Assembly: GCA_937950105.1 (NCBI GenBank)
Contig: CALFEM010000479.1
Span: 1-14,521, forward strand
Reading direction: 5' to 3'
DNA: 14,521 nucleotides
DNA from: an uncultured Alphaproteobacteria bacterium
Lineage (GTDB): Bacteria; Pseudomonadota; Alphaproteobacteria; Rhizobiales; Hyphomicrobiaceae
Part shown: positions 1 through 6,556 of the stretch, piece by piece
Layout of the letters: the number at the start of each line of letters is the position of its first letter
How positions within the stretch are numbered: the stretch's first letter is position 1
The notes under the pieces: generated by a model
The model's input: only the letters and a program-made list of their open reading frames with translations
Databases searched by the model: none
What the model was told of the DNA's origin: nothing
Program-made: the position numbers and the translations under genes

Positions 1-1
1 G

Positions 2-451
2 CTGGCGCAGCAGGCCGAGGCGCGGCTGCTCGTCATCGAGCGCGGAGGCTTGCCGCTCGGTTTCAATTCACGCGAGGACTTTACCGCGTTTGGTCTTGCT
101 CTGCGTCGTGGGCTGGCACCCTCCGGACAAAGCGGTGCGGAAGTGTTTCTTCGTGGCAGTGCTGTGACAGGATACAGCTACAGAACCGGGGAGGCTTTCG
201 ATCTCGGCCGACAGAGCGACATCGATGTTGCTATTGTCAGTCCGGTGCTTTTGCGAGAGTTGAGCGCGCGCGGTCTGCGCTTGACGGCTGGGGGGGCTCG
301 AACGCTTCCCTTCGGGCGCGACCGCCTACCTGCATTACGACTGCCCAACCTTCCTGGCGTATGGTCTAGCGGAGCGCGAGATGTGACATACATGATCTAT
401 CGCTCTCGATCCGATGTCGAGATACGTGGGCCTCACGTGCAGATCGACTGA
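2..451 (+). CDS. Polymorphic toxin C-terminus, nucleotidyltransferase-like domain (5' end outside window)
   Basis: The frame is open from the left edge of the window, so this is the C-terminal ~149 residues of a longer protein; the TTG at 50 is not needed as a start. Seen: a G-S pair (LRGSAVTG) followed about 19 residues later by SDIDVAIVS, the G-S...D-x-D arrangement of Pol-beta-type nucleotidyltransferases, with a longer spacer than in typical minimal NTases. The end carries a MIYRS segment and then RGPH. From family knowledge, this kind of NTase domain occurs as the C-terminal toxin tip of Rhs, hemagglutinin and other polymorphic toxins. A small gene starts 15 bp downstream, as expected for a cognate immunity gene. 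The delivery part and its secretion type lie outside the window, so the toxin role is inferred. It could instead be a non-toxic NTase domain. Confidence 0.6.
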   Translation: MAQQAEARLLVIERGGLPLGFNSREDFTAFGLALRRGLAPSGQSGAEVFLRGSAVTGYSYRTGEAFDLGRQSDIDVAIVSPVLLRELSARGLRLTAGGARTLPFGRDRLPALRLPNLPGVWSSGARDVTYMIYRSRSDVEIRGPHVQID

Positions 452-466
452 TTGCGGAGAAAACAC

Positions 467-775
467 ATGCTGCCATGTATTGGCGTCCGAACAGAAGACA
501 TCGAGGAAGCAAGGCGATGGGTCGAAGAGGCGCTCGCCACAAAGGGGGCTGAAAGAGAGCATGTGGACATGTGGGGGCAATACTTCAGGTTCCAGCTGGG
601 GGATGGAGAGTTCAATCTTGTGAACAATCTCGACGTCTACGATCATCAGCCGTTCAGTCCGCCCGAATTCGCAAATTGGCGTCTCGTAGTTCTCGGGGAT
701 GACCTGCCGTCGGTGCGATCCAAAATCGAGGCGCTGCGCGCGCGGCCCGATCGATTTGAAGTGCTGGCCGAGTAG
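467..775 (+). CDS. Candidate immunity protein for the upstream NTase toxin
   Basis: A 102-aa soluble, acidic protein with no signal peptide or membrane segment. I chose the ATG at 467 because GGAGA lies about six bases upstream; an in-frame TTG at 452 directly abuts the toxin stop but has no ribosome binding site. I do not recognise a named family. The composition (an early run of E/R/A helix, a central aromatic stretch WGQYFRF, a LNNLDVYD-like hydrophobic strand) suits a small alpha/beta protein. The immunity assignment rests on position: it is directly downstream of a toxin C-terminus, on the same strand, 15 bp away, and is followed by another toxin tail, the usual layout of polymorphic toxin loci. 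Function unproven. Confidence 0.55.
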   Translation: MLPCIGVRTEDIEEARRWVEEALATKGAEREHVDMWGQYFRFQLGDGEFNLVNNLDVYDHQPFSPPEFANWRLVVLGDDLPSVRSKIEALRARPDRFEVLAE

Positions 776-816
776 ACAGAGTTGGATCGCGACGAGAAAG
801 AAGTCGTGGGGCTGGG

Positions 817-1047
817 AACGATGTGACGACGGTATCGACGCAGCAGTTCGATCAGTAGTTGCGCGACCTGACCAGCGGAGCCGTCGAAATGGCCCCACGC
901 TCGCGATATGATGGTCTGTGGTATCAGCGTGCCGATGGCGTCGCAGGTGTGCGACGAAGCGATCTTCACGGATTGACGATCGACATCGTCAATAGCCAGG
1001 GAAATCCGCAACTGCCGGCCGGGACGAGGTTCCACTTCGATGATTGA
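817..1047 (+). pseudogene. Displaced second toxin C-terminus with an in-frame stop
   Basis: One reading frame stays sensible from about 817 to the TGA at 1045-1047 but is broken by a TAG at 856-858. Before the stop it reads V-S-T-Q-Q-F-D-Q and after it L-R-D-L-T-S-G-A, which looks like one continuous helix. Later it holds SRYDGLWYQRADG and HGLTIDIVNSQGNP, resembling the last domain of some polymorphic toxins, though I cannot name the family. A CTG-to-TAG type change would explain the stop. No delivery domain or good start precedes it. The simplest reading is an orphan C-terminal cassette left by toxin-tip replacement. Alternatively a short protein could start at TTG 859 or ATG 889. Reading it as a toxin is inference. 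Confidence 0.4.
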
Positions 1048-1171
1048 TCAGAATCGAAAGCGCCTTCTCGGCGATGCGGTAGCCGGCTACATCGATAGCG
1101 TCGATCCCGACCGGAAAAGCCTGTGGTTTGTTGCGCCCCGCGTTCTGAAGCACGCTGCGTTCGTGCCTTAG
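1040..1171 (+). CDS. Small ORF overlapping the orphan toxin tail; possible truncated immunity gene
   Basis: A 43-codon ORF that starts with ATG inside the last codons of the orphan toxin tail (8-bp overlap with its TGA) and ends at TAG 1169-1171. GAGG at 1026-1029 lies about ten bases before the ATG. The protein begins MIDQNRKRLLGDAVAGYID and ends in a basic, hydrophobic stretch (FVAPRVLKHAAFVP). Stop-start overlap is the normal link between a toxin and its immunity gene, so this may be the N-terminal part of the second toxin's immunity protein, cut short by decay or recombination. Downstream frames to 1322 give no convincing continuation. It may also be a chance ORF. Confidence 0.3.
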   Translation: MIDQNRKRLLGDAVAGYIDSVDPDRKSLWFVAPRVLKHAAFVP

Positions 1172-1328
1172 ACAGCGGTAGCGCATCGAGGCGGCGTTGG
1201 AGCCATCGAGGCCATTTCTGGCACCTCGCGGCGGTCGGGCTGACCGGGTAACGACGTGATATTCTGAAGTTTGCGCGGCACCGCGCGACACGACCTTCGA
1301 GACAACCTGAACAGGATGGGGTTTGCCG

Positions 1329-2033
1329 ATGGCAGATCGTGACGACTCGCGCCCGCTCACCGGCGTCGAGGCGAAGTTCATTGCGCTCGACCTCAAGAGC
1401 GTCGACAGCGACGGCGTCTTCGAGGGGTACGCCAGCGTCTTCGATCGCGAGGACCTCGGCCGCGACGTGGTGGTGCGGGGTGCCTTCCGCGACAGTCTTG
1501 CGAGCCGGGGCGCGAACGGCGTGCGCATGCTGTTCCAGCACGATCCGGCGCAACCGATCGGCGTCTGGCAGACGCTCGAGGAAGACGCCAAGGGCCTCTA
1601 CGCGCAAGGACGACTGATGCACGACGTAACGCGGGCGCGCGAGGTGATGTCGCTGATGAAGGCCGGCGCCATCGACGGGCTGTCGATCGGCTTTCGTGCG
1701 GTGAAGGCGAAGCGTGACGCGAGAAGCGGCGTCCGGCGCATCGAGAAAGTCGATCTATGGGAAATCTCGGTCGTCACGTTTCCGATGCTGCCGGATGCGC
1801 GCATCGCCAAGGGACGCGGGCGGCCGTTCGGACCCGGCACGCCGAGCGAACGCGACATCGAGCGTTGGCTGACGCGCGACGCCGGGCTGACACGGCGCGA
1901 GGCTCGCGCGCTGATGCGCGATGGATTGAAGGGCTGGCGCGCCTTGCGGGACGCGGGCACCGGCTCGGATGGCGATCGCGAACTGGCGAAGCGCATGCGC
2001 GAGGCTGCGCGCCGCCTGTCGAGCGATCGGTGA
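1329..2033 (+). CDS. HK97-type prohead protease (RcGTA g4-like)
   Basis: A 234-aa capsid maturation protease of the HK97 prohead protease family (peptidase U35), which cleaves the N-terminal scaffold from capsid subunits during head assembly. Seen: EGYASVFDREDLGRD near residues 32-46, the motif LFQHDP with the likely catalytic His at ~71, IDGLSIGF with the likely nucleophile Ser at ~119, and DLWEISVVTFPM (~142-153). The C-terminal ~80 residues are basic and helical, with many Arg, beyond the catalytic core. The ATG at 1329 is preferred over the in-frame TTG at 1323, with GGATGGGG upstream. The capsid gene follows after a 31-bp gap, the standard phage order. The portal gene that normally precedes it is absent from the window. 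Confidence 0.92.
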   Translation: MADRDDSRPLTGVEAKFIALDLKSVDSDGVFEGYASVFDREDLGRDVVVRGAFRDSLASRGANGVRMLFQHDPAQPIGVWQTLEEDAKGLYAQGRLMHDVTRAREVMSLMKAGAIDGLSIGFRAVKAKRDARSGVRRIEKVDLWEISVVTFPMLPDARIAKGRGRPFGPGTPSERDIERWLTRDAGLTRREARALMRDGLKGWRALRDAGTGSDGDRELAKRMREAARRLSSDR

Positions 2034-2064
2034 CACAGTCAACAAGCGGAACAGGATCATACAC

Positions 2065-3282
2065 ATGTCCAACAGCGAAGATTACGAGACGAAGCACGCC
2101 GGCGGCGATGTCGCGAGCGCGTTCGACGAGTTCATGCGGGCGTTCGAAGAGTACAAGGACACCAACGATCGACGGCTCGCCGAGATGGAGCGCCGGTCTG
2201 CCGACGTGGTGACCAGCGACAAGCTCGAGCGGCTCGATCGCGCGCTCGACACGCTCAGCGTGAAATCGCAGCGGCTGCCGATCGGCGGTGGCGTCGCGCG
2301 ATCTGGCGTCGCGACGCAGCACAAGTCCGCATTCGAAGGCTATGTGCGCAAAGGTGACACGGCGGCGCTGCGCGGGCTCGAGGCGAAGGCGCTGTCGGTC
2401 GGCTCCGATCCCGACGGCGGCTATCTGGTCCCCGACGAGACCGAGACGACCATCAATCGCGCGCTGAAGGACATTTCGCCGATCCGCGCAATCTCGGGCG
2501 TTCGCCAGGTGTCGGGCTCGGTCTACAAGCGGCCGTATGCGACCAGTGGCTTCGCCACGGGCTGGATCGGTGAGACCGCGGCCCGCACGCAGACGACGAC
2601 GCCTACGCTCGCCGAGCTTTCGTTCCCGACGATGGAGCTCTATGCGATGCCGGCGGCGACTGCGTCGCTGCTAGACGACAGCGCCGTCAATATCGACGAG
2701 TGGCTCGCCGAAGAGGTTCGCGTCGCCTTTGCCGAGCAGGAGGGCCTCGCCTTCGTCACCGGCGATGGCGTCAACAAGCCCAAGGGCTTTCTCACCTACA
2801 CGACGGTCGCCAACGCGAGCTGGACGTGGGGCAACATCGGCACCATCGCGACGGGTGTATCGGGCGCGTTTCCGGCCAGCAACCCCGGCGACAAGCTGAT
2901 CGACCTCATCTACGCGGTGAAGTCCGGCTATCGCGCCAATGCGCATTTCGTCATGAACCGGGCGACACAGGCGCAAGTGCGCAAGATGAAGGATGGCGAC
3001 GGTACCTACCTGTGGCAGCCGGCGAGTGATCCGGGCCAGTCGCCGACGCTACTCGGCTTCCCCGTAGCCGAGACCGAGAACATGCCGGACGTCGCGGCCA
3101 ACTCGCTGTCGATCGCGTTCGGTGATTTCCGCCGCGGCTATCTGATCGTCGATCGCGTCGGCATCCGCGTGCTGCGCGATCCCTACAGCTCCAAGCCCTA
3201 CGTGCTGTTCTACACGACCAAGCGCGTCGGCGGCGGCGTGCAGGACTTCGACGCCATCAAGCTGATGAAGTTCGGAGTCTGA
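2065..3282 (+). CDS. HK97-family major capsid protein (RcGTA g5-like)
   Basis: A 405-aa HK97-fold capsid subunit. Residues ~1-75 are charged and predicted helical (YETKHAGGDV, EEYKDTNDRRLAEMERR), as in the delta/scaffold region removed by the protease. The mature shell domain starts near KALSVGSDPDGGYLVPDE, the typical beginning of the HK97 core. Further family motifs: SPIRAISGVRQVSGS, FPTMELYAMPAAT, EQEGLAFVTGDGVNKPKGFL (residues ~220-240) and the C-terminal RVGGGVQDFDAIKLMKF. The ATG at 2065 is chosen over upstream in-frame starts because ACAGGA lies about nine bases before it and it leaves a gap after the protease. A strong hairpin follows the stop, which may set the capsid message apart from the tail genes. 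Confidence 0.95.
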   Translation: MSNSEDYETKHAGGDVASAFDEFMRAFEEYKDTNDRRLAEMERRSADVVTSDKLERLDRALDTLSVKSQRLPIGGGVARSGVATQHKSAFEGYVRKGDTAALRGLEAKALSVGSDPDGGYLVPDETETTINRALKDISPIRAISGVRQVSGSVYKRPYATSGFATGWIGETAARTQTTTPTLAELSFPTMELYAMPAATASLLDDSAVNIDEWLAEEVRVAFAEQEGLAFVTGDGVNKPKGFLTYTTVANASWTWGNIGTIATGVSGAFPASNPGDKLIDLIYAVKSGYRANAHFVMNRATQAQVRKMKDGDGTYLWQPASDPGQSPTLLGFPVAETENMPDVAANSLSIAFGDFRRGYLIVDRVGIRVLRDPYSSKPYVLFYTTKRVGGGVQDFDAIKLMKFGV

Positions 3283-3328
3283 CGAGGATTGCCCGCATGG
3301 GTTTCCTCCCGACCGTGCGGGTTTCCTG

Positions 3329-3372
3329 GCGCGGCTGTCCTTATCCCCGGGGCAGCCGCGCTTCTTATTCTG
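3329..3372 (+). terminator. Intrinsic terminator or attenuator after the capsid gene
   Basis: GCGCGGCTG (3329-3337) pairs perfectly with CAGCCGCGC (3353-3361), and the stem can extend inward by a T-G wobble and two C-G pairs to about 12 bp. The T-rich tract TTCTTATTCT follows at once. It lies in the 132-bp gap between the capsid stop and the connector start. A weaker hairpin (CCCGCA at 3292-3297 with TGCGGG at 3316-3321) sits just upstream, with a repeated GGGTTTCCT at 3299-3307 and 3319-3327. A full stop here would silence the tail genes unless another promoter exists, so partial termination that favours capsid mRNA is the likelier role. Confidence 0.6.
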
Positions 3373-3414
3373 ATGTTGTCGAGGACGAGCCGTGGCATCG
3401 AGGGAATCGTGAAG

Positions 3415-3987
3415 ATGGCGCTGACGATGACGAGTGGACCGGCCATTGAGTCGGTGAGTCTGGACGATGCGAAGGCACATCTACGGATCGATGGAAGCAG
3501 CGAGGATGCGCTCATCGCGAGCCTCATCCTGACGTCACGCCTGCACATCGAAGCCGCCCTCGGCCTGGCCCTTGTCCAGCAGAGTTGGCGACTGATCCTC
3601 GATGGTTGGCCAAGGGGCGGAGTGGTGCGCGTACCGCTGTCGCCGCTGACGAGCGTCGCCGAGGTGCGGGTAAAGAATGCCGACGGGCTGTTCGAAGCCG
3701 TGCCGTCCGCCGACTACGTCGTCGTCGTCGCAGGGCGGCCGCAGCGGCTGCTTGCAAAGAGCATCTGGCCGACACCCGGCGTTGCGGCGGCAGGTGTCGA
3801 GATCGACTTTACGGCCGGATATGGCAGCGCCGCGGAAGATGTGCCGGCGCCGATCCGCCAGGCACTGCTGCTGCTGATGGCTCATTGGTACGAGCACCGC
3901 GACCCGATCGAGATCGGCGCGCCGCAGACAAGCGTGCCGCATGCCGTCAACCGCTTGCTCAGCCCTTACCGCCCGGTGCGCGTGTGA
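3415..3987 (+). CDS. Head-tail connector protein (phage gp6 / RcGTA g6-like)
   Basis: A 190-aa connector that would form the ring under the portal, joining the DNA-filled head to the tail-side adaptor. Seen: SVSLDDAKAHLRIDGSSED near the N-terminus (residues ~14-32), the family's opening motif, then EAALGLALVQQSWRL, VPLSPLTSVAEVRV, IDFTAGYG and, near the end, a hydrophobic helix (IRQALLLLMAHWYEHRD) and a SPYR-type tail. The frame is open back to 3289, but the ATG at 3415, with AGGG about ten bases upstream, fits the family N-terminus; ATG 3427 is an alternative. The stop overlaps the next start as TGATG, so the next gene is probably translated by reinitiation. Confidence 0.88.
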   Translation: MALTMTSGPAIESVSLDDAKAHLRIDGSSEDALIASLILTSRLHIEAALGLALVQQSWRLILDGWPRGGVVRVPLSPLTSVAEVRVKNADGLFEAVPSADYVVVVAGRPQRLLAKSIWPTPGVAAAGVEIDFTAGYGSAAEDVPAPIRQALLLLMAHWYEHRDPIEIGAPQTSVPHAVNRLLSPYRPVRV

Positions 3988-4313
3988 TGCAGATCCGGAT
4001 CGGAGACTTGAGACATCGCCTGACGCTGGAGGTTGCTGCGCGCACCGATGACGACAGCGGTGGAGCGGTCGAGACGTGGATGCCAGCGGCAGAGGTATGG
4101 GCCGGTGTGCGACCGAACAGCGGCAGCGAGCGCGAACTCGCGGATCGCATCGCCGGTCGGGTGACACACGAAGTTTGGATCCGTTACCGCACCGATGTGA
4201 AGACGGATATGCGCTTCACCGCAGTGGGCCGGGTCTTCGAGATTCGCGCCGTCATCGACGCCGACGAGCGCCGGCGCTTCCTGAAGTGCCTGTGCGAGGA
4301 GCGCGAGCTGTGA
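3987..4313 (+). CDS. Head-tail adaptor / head closure protein (RcGTA g7-like)
   Basis: A 108-aa protein of the phage head-tail joining family (SPP1 gp16-like), which plugs the connector and receives the tail. Seen: the N-terminal IGDLRHRLTLE, a segment where an acidic and glycine linker leads to VETWMPAAEVWAGV (the family's W-x-x-x-x-x-W-A signature, residues ~28-41), then THEVWIRYRTDVKTDMRF (~60-77) and FEIRAVIDADERRRFL with the usual CEE-type end. It begins inside the connector's stop (TGATG) and ends GTGA with the next ORF. Length and position match RcGTA g7. Frames upstream of 3987 are shadows of the connector gene. Confidence 0.88.
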   Translation: MQIRIGDLRHRLTLEVAARTDDDSGGAVETWMPAAEVWAGVRPNSGSERELADRIAGRVTHEVWIRYRTDVKTDMRFTAVGRVFEIRAVIDADERRRFLKCLCEEREL

Positions 4314-4504
4314 GGATCTATGCAGGCCTGTTGCAGCGGCGCAAGTGGAGCAACGTCACGATCGGCGCGCGCGCCATCGAACGCGCACGCGAGTTGGCGC
4401 AGGAGCGCGCCTGGGAAAGACGCGCTGAGGCTGCAAGCCGACTTCCGGACCTGTCGGATAGACCTGACCGAGAGGGACCCGCGACGAGTGGAGAGACGAC
4501 ATGA
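4310..4504 (+). CDS. Small basic protein of unknown function inside the head-tail operon
   Basis: A 64-aa ORF starting at GTG 4310, overlapping the g7-like stop as GTGA and ending ATGA with the DUF3168 gene, so it is wedged between its neighbours with four-base overlaps on both sides. That spacing is strong evidence that it is translated. The product starts RIYAGLLQRRKWSN and continues as one Arg/Ala/Glu-rich helix (ARAIERARELAQERAWERR, ~22-40), with a polar tail. No membrane segment or signal peptide. I do not recognise a family. The canonical RcGTA order has no gene here; HK97 gp10-type tail proteins sit here in many phages but are about twice as long. Function unknown. Confidence 0.6.
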   Translation: MRIYAGLLQRRKWSNVTIGARAIERARELAQERAWERRAEAASRLPDLSDRPDREGPATSGETT

Positions 4505-4911
4505 GCAGCGCGGCACTCGATCTCCAGAAGGCGCTCTACAGCAGACTGAAGCTGCATGCGCCGTTGTCGGCCATGCTCGGGGGCACGCGCATCTACGACG
4601 ACGTTCCGCAGCGTGCCGAGCTTCCCTACATCACGTTCGGGCAGAGCCTGATGCGCGACTGGTCGACCGCGACGGAGCGTGGTCACGAACACATCGTCAC
4701 GTTGCACGTCTGGTCACGCGCCGCAGGCCGCAAGGAAGTTCACGAGATCATGGATGTCCTGGAGCAGCTTCTGCACGACCAGGCGCCTCCTCTCGCCGAT
4801 CACCGCATCGTCAACCTGCGCCACGAATATTCGGATGCGCGCCGCGATCCCGACGGCGAACTTTACCACGGTGTGGTCCGCTACCGCGTCGTCACCGAGC
4901 CTCTCGTGTGA
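4501..4911 (+). CDS. DUF3168 tail terminator protein (RcGTA g8-like)
   Basis: A 136-aa protein of the DUF3168 family (phage gp17-like), which caps the head-proximal end of the tail tube. Seen: an N-terminal LDLQKALYSRLKLHAPLSAMLG helix with GGTRIYDDVP after it, the typical LPYITFGQS (residues ~42-50), HIVTLHVWSRAAGRKE (~62-77), a helix with DVLEQLLHD, then the C-terminal DGELYHGVVRYRVVTEP strand. All are family features. The ATG at 4501 overlaps the previous stop as ATGA. It precedes the major tail protein, as in RcGTA and many siphophages. Confidence 0.9.
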   Translation: MSSAALDLQKALYSRLKLHAPLSAMLGGTRIYDDVPQRAELPYITFGQSLMRDWSTATERGHEHIVTLHVWSRAAGRKEVHEIMDVLEQLLHDQAPPLADHRIVNLRHEYSDARRDPDGELYHGVVRYRVVTEPLV

Positions 4912-4963
4912 GCGCACGTTTCAACCCGTACAGCCTGAAAAGCTGTAACCAAAGAGAGTCCAA

Positions 4964-5377
4964 ATGGCGACACAGAAGGGCAAGGACCTGCTGCTCAAGG
5001 TCGATGGCGACGGCATCGGCACATACACGACGGTTGCCGGTTTGCGGTCGCGCTCGATCGCTTTCAATACCGAGACGGTCGATGTGACCCATTCGGAATC
5101 CGCCGGCCATTGGCGCGAGTTGCTGGAGGGGGCGGGTGTCCGTTCGGCGCGCGTGACGGGCGCAGGGATCTTCAAGGACGCGGAGTCGGACGAGATCGTT
5201 CGCAGCCTGTTTTTCAGCGGTTCGATCCGCCCGTGGCAGGTCGTCATTCCTGATTTCGGCACCGTCACCGGCGCGATGCAGATCGCCTCGTTCGAACTGA
5301 CCGGCCGGCATGACGGAGAACTCGCCTTCGAACTGTCGCTCGATAGCGCCGGTGCTCTCGTCTTCGTCGCCGCCTGA
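4964..5377 (+). CDS. Major tail tube protein, TP901-1 family (RcGTA g9-like)
   Basis: A 137-aa tail tube subunit. Seen: ATQKGKDLLLKVDGDG at the start, YTTVAGLRSRSIAFNTETVDVTHSESAG (residues ~24-50), the WRELLEGAGVRSARVTGAGIFKD region, and ELAFELSLDSAGALVF at the C-terminus, all typical of the TP901-1 major tail protein family. The ATG at 4964 has an AGAGAG-type ribosome binding site, and the gene is set off by a 52-bp gap from DUF3168, unlike the overlapping genes around it. That fits a need for high, independent translation of the most abundant tail subunit. Many copies stack to form the tube around the tape measure. Confidence 0.92.
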   Translation: MATQKGKDLLLKVDGDGIGTYTTVAGLRSRSIAFNTETVDVTHSESAGHWRELLEGAGVRSARVTGAGIFKDAESDEIVRSLFFSGSIRPWQVVIPDFGTVTGAMQIASFELTGRHDGELAFELSLDSAGALVFVAA

Positions 5378-5389
5378 CGGAGGATGACC

Positions 5390-5779
5390 ATGGCCAATCC
5401 ACGGCGCGGTGAGATCGACGCGAATCTGAATGGGACGTCGTACAGGTTATGCTTGACGCTCGGTGCTCTTGCGGAACTTGAGGCGACGTTCGGCGACGAG
5501 GACATGCTGGCGCTGGCCATGCGATTCGAGAACGGGCGGATTTCGGCCCGTGATGCGGCATGCATCATCGGTGCGGGCTTGCGTGGCGCCGGATACGACA
5601 TCGCCGACACGGATGTCGCCCGCATGCGTGCCGATGGCGGTGCGGCAGGCTTCATCGATGTCGTGGCGCGTCTTCTGTCGGCGACATTCGCGGCAGACGA
5701 GCGAGCGGGCAAGGTCGAAAAGGTCGAGGCAAGGCGCGTGGAGGCTGAGAGCCATCGCCCTTTCCCTGGGACGACGTGA
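5390..5779 (+). CDS. GTA-gp10 family tail protein (RcGTA g10-like)
   Basis: A 129-aa member of the GTA gp10 family (phage tail tube / GTA-gp10 Pfam family), probably a tail assembly factor acting with the small chaperone downstream. Seen: NPRRGEIDANLNGTSYRLCLTLGALAELEATFG, the family's opening pattern, then FENGRISARDAACIIGAGLRGAG and a C-terminal Ala-rich helix ending in a charged tail (KVEKVEARRVEAE). ATG 5390 is chosen because GGAGG at 5379-5383 lies six bases upstream; the in-frame ATG at 5384 directly abuts that site. The stop overlaps the next start as TGATG. Confidence 0.87.
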   Translation: MANPRRGEIDANLNGTSYRLCLTLGALAELEATFGDEDMLALAMRFENGRISARDAACIIGAGLRGAGYDIADTDVARMRADGGAAGFIDVVARLLSATFAADERAGKVEKVEARRVEAESHRPFPGTT

Positions 5780-5952
5780 TGGCAGCGGGGCTCGGAATAT
5801 TGCGTATCGAGCCGCGCGTGTTCTGGTCGATGACGCTGAGAGAGTTGGCCGCTGCGCTGCGCTGCCTCGGCAGCGGCGTGGATGAGCGACCGCCGTCGCG
5901 TCTGGACGTGGACAAGTTGATGCAACGCTATCCCGACGAGGTCAGCGGATGA
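5779..5952 (+). CDS. Small phage tail assembly chaperone (RcGTA g10.1 / DUF2376-like)
   Basis: A 57-aa ORF between gp10 and the tape measure, shorter than usual ORF cut-offs. It overlaps the previous stop as TGATG and ends ATGA with the next gene. Seen: RVFWSMTLRELAAALR (residues ~13-28) and LMQRYPDE near the C-terminus, which match the family pattern F-W-x-M-T-x-x-E-L ... L-M-x-x-[FY]-P-D of the Rcc01693 / DUF2376 tail assembly chaperones. Its place, directly between GTA-gp10 and the tape measure, is the RcGTA position. In tailed phages such chaperones coat the tape measure before tube polymerisation. Confidence 0.85.
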   Translation: MAAGLGILRIEPRVFWSMTLRELAAALRCLGSGVDERPPSRLDVDKLMQRYPDEVSG

Positions 5953-6533
5953 ATGACAACGACGAGCAGGAGTGGATCGTGCGCATCGGCGCCGATACGA
6001 CGGAGTTGCAGCGCAGCCTGATCGACGCGGAGGCGATGGGGCGCAAGTTCGGAACGTCGCTCGTAAACGCCTTCGAGGGCATCGCCATCAAGGGGCGTTC
6101 ACTCGGTGATGTGCTGAAGTCTCTGGCGCTCAGTCTTTCGAGCATCGTGCTCAAGGCGACCCTGAAGCCGTTGGAACAGGGAATCGGCAATCTCTTGTCC
6201 GGGCTGGTCAGCGGAGGGCTCGGCTTTGCCAAAGGTGGCGTGTTTCAGCAGAGCATGCCGATGCCGTTCGCAAGCGGCGGCGTGATCCAGAGTCCTATCG
6301 GCTTTCCACTGGCCAACGGGAAGCTCGGCATCGCTGGCGAGCGCGGCGCAGAGGCCATCATGCCGCTGGCACGCGGAGCTGACGGCCGGCTCGGCGTAGT
6401 GGCCCAAGGTGGCGGCGGCATTGCGGTGACTATGAACGTGACGACCGCCGATGCGGAGAGCTTCCGGCGTTCCGAGAGCCAGGTGGCGGCGATGCTCGCA
6501 CGCGCCGTGTCGTATGGACAACGCAATCTCTGA
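5949..6533 (+). CDS. Short tail tape measure protein (RcGTA g11-like)
   Basis: A 194-aa protein. Residues ~10-45 (IVRIGADTTELQRSLIDAE) match the start of the GTA tape measure family. The middle is a hydrophobic helix-rich part (LGDVLKSLALSLSSIVLKATLKPLEQGIGNLLSGL, ~58-93), and the C-terminal half carries FAKGGVF, FASGGVIQSP, GIAGERGAEAIMPLARG and GRLGVVAQGGG, the standard C-terminal signature of tape measure proteins. It is close to the ~220 aa of RcGTA g11 and far shorter than most siphophage tape measures, so it predicts a short tail. ATGA overlap with the chaperone upstream. Confidence 0.88.
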   Translation: MNDNDEQEWIVRIGADTTELQRSLIDAEAMGRKFGTSLVNAFEGIAIKGRSLGDVLKSLALSLSSIVLKATLKPLEQGIGNLLSGLVSGGLGFAKGGVFQQSMPMPFASGGVIQSPIGFPLANGKLGIAGERGAEAIMPLARGADGRLGVVAQGGGGIAVTMNVTTADAESFRRSESQVAAMLARAVSYGQRNL

Positions 6534-6556
6534 TCCACGAGGCGCGAGGCGAGGTC

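Noticed and set aside
320..395. Alternative frame in the NTase toxin reading Y-L-H-Y-D-C-P-T-F-L-A-Y-G
   Set aside because: The main frame keeps the family-like end (MIYRS, RGPH) and runs to the stop next to the immunity gene, so no frameshift is needed.
1240..1265. Possible promoter upstream of the protease (CTGACC and TATTCT)
   Set aside because: The spacing between the elements is only about 14 bp and both hexamers are poor, so I do not call it.
966..1622. Minus-strand ORF spanning the gap before the protease
   Set aside because: Most of it is antisense to the protease gene, and the gap portion has no recognisable motif or start signal.
4320..5087. Plus-strand ORF of 255 codons across the small ORF, DUF3168 and tail protein genes
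   Set aside because: It crosses three well-supported genes in another frame and is dominated by Arg, His and Ala, typical of a shadow.
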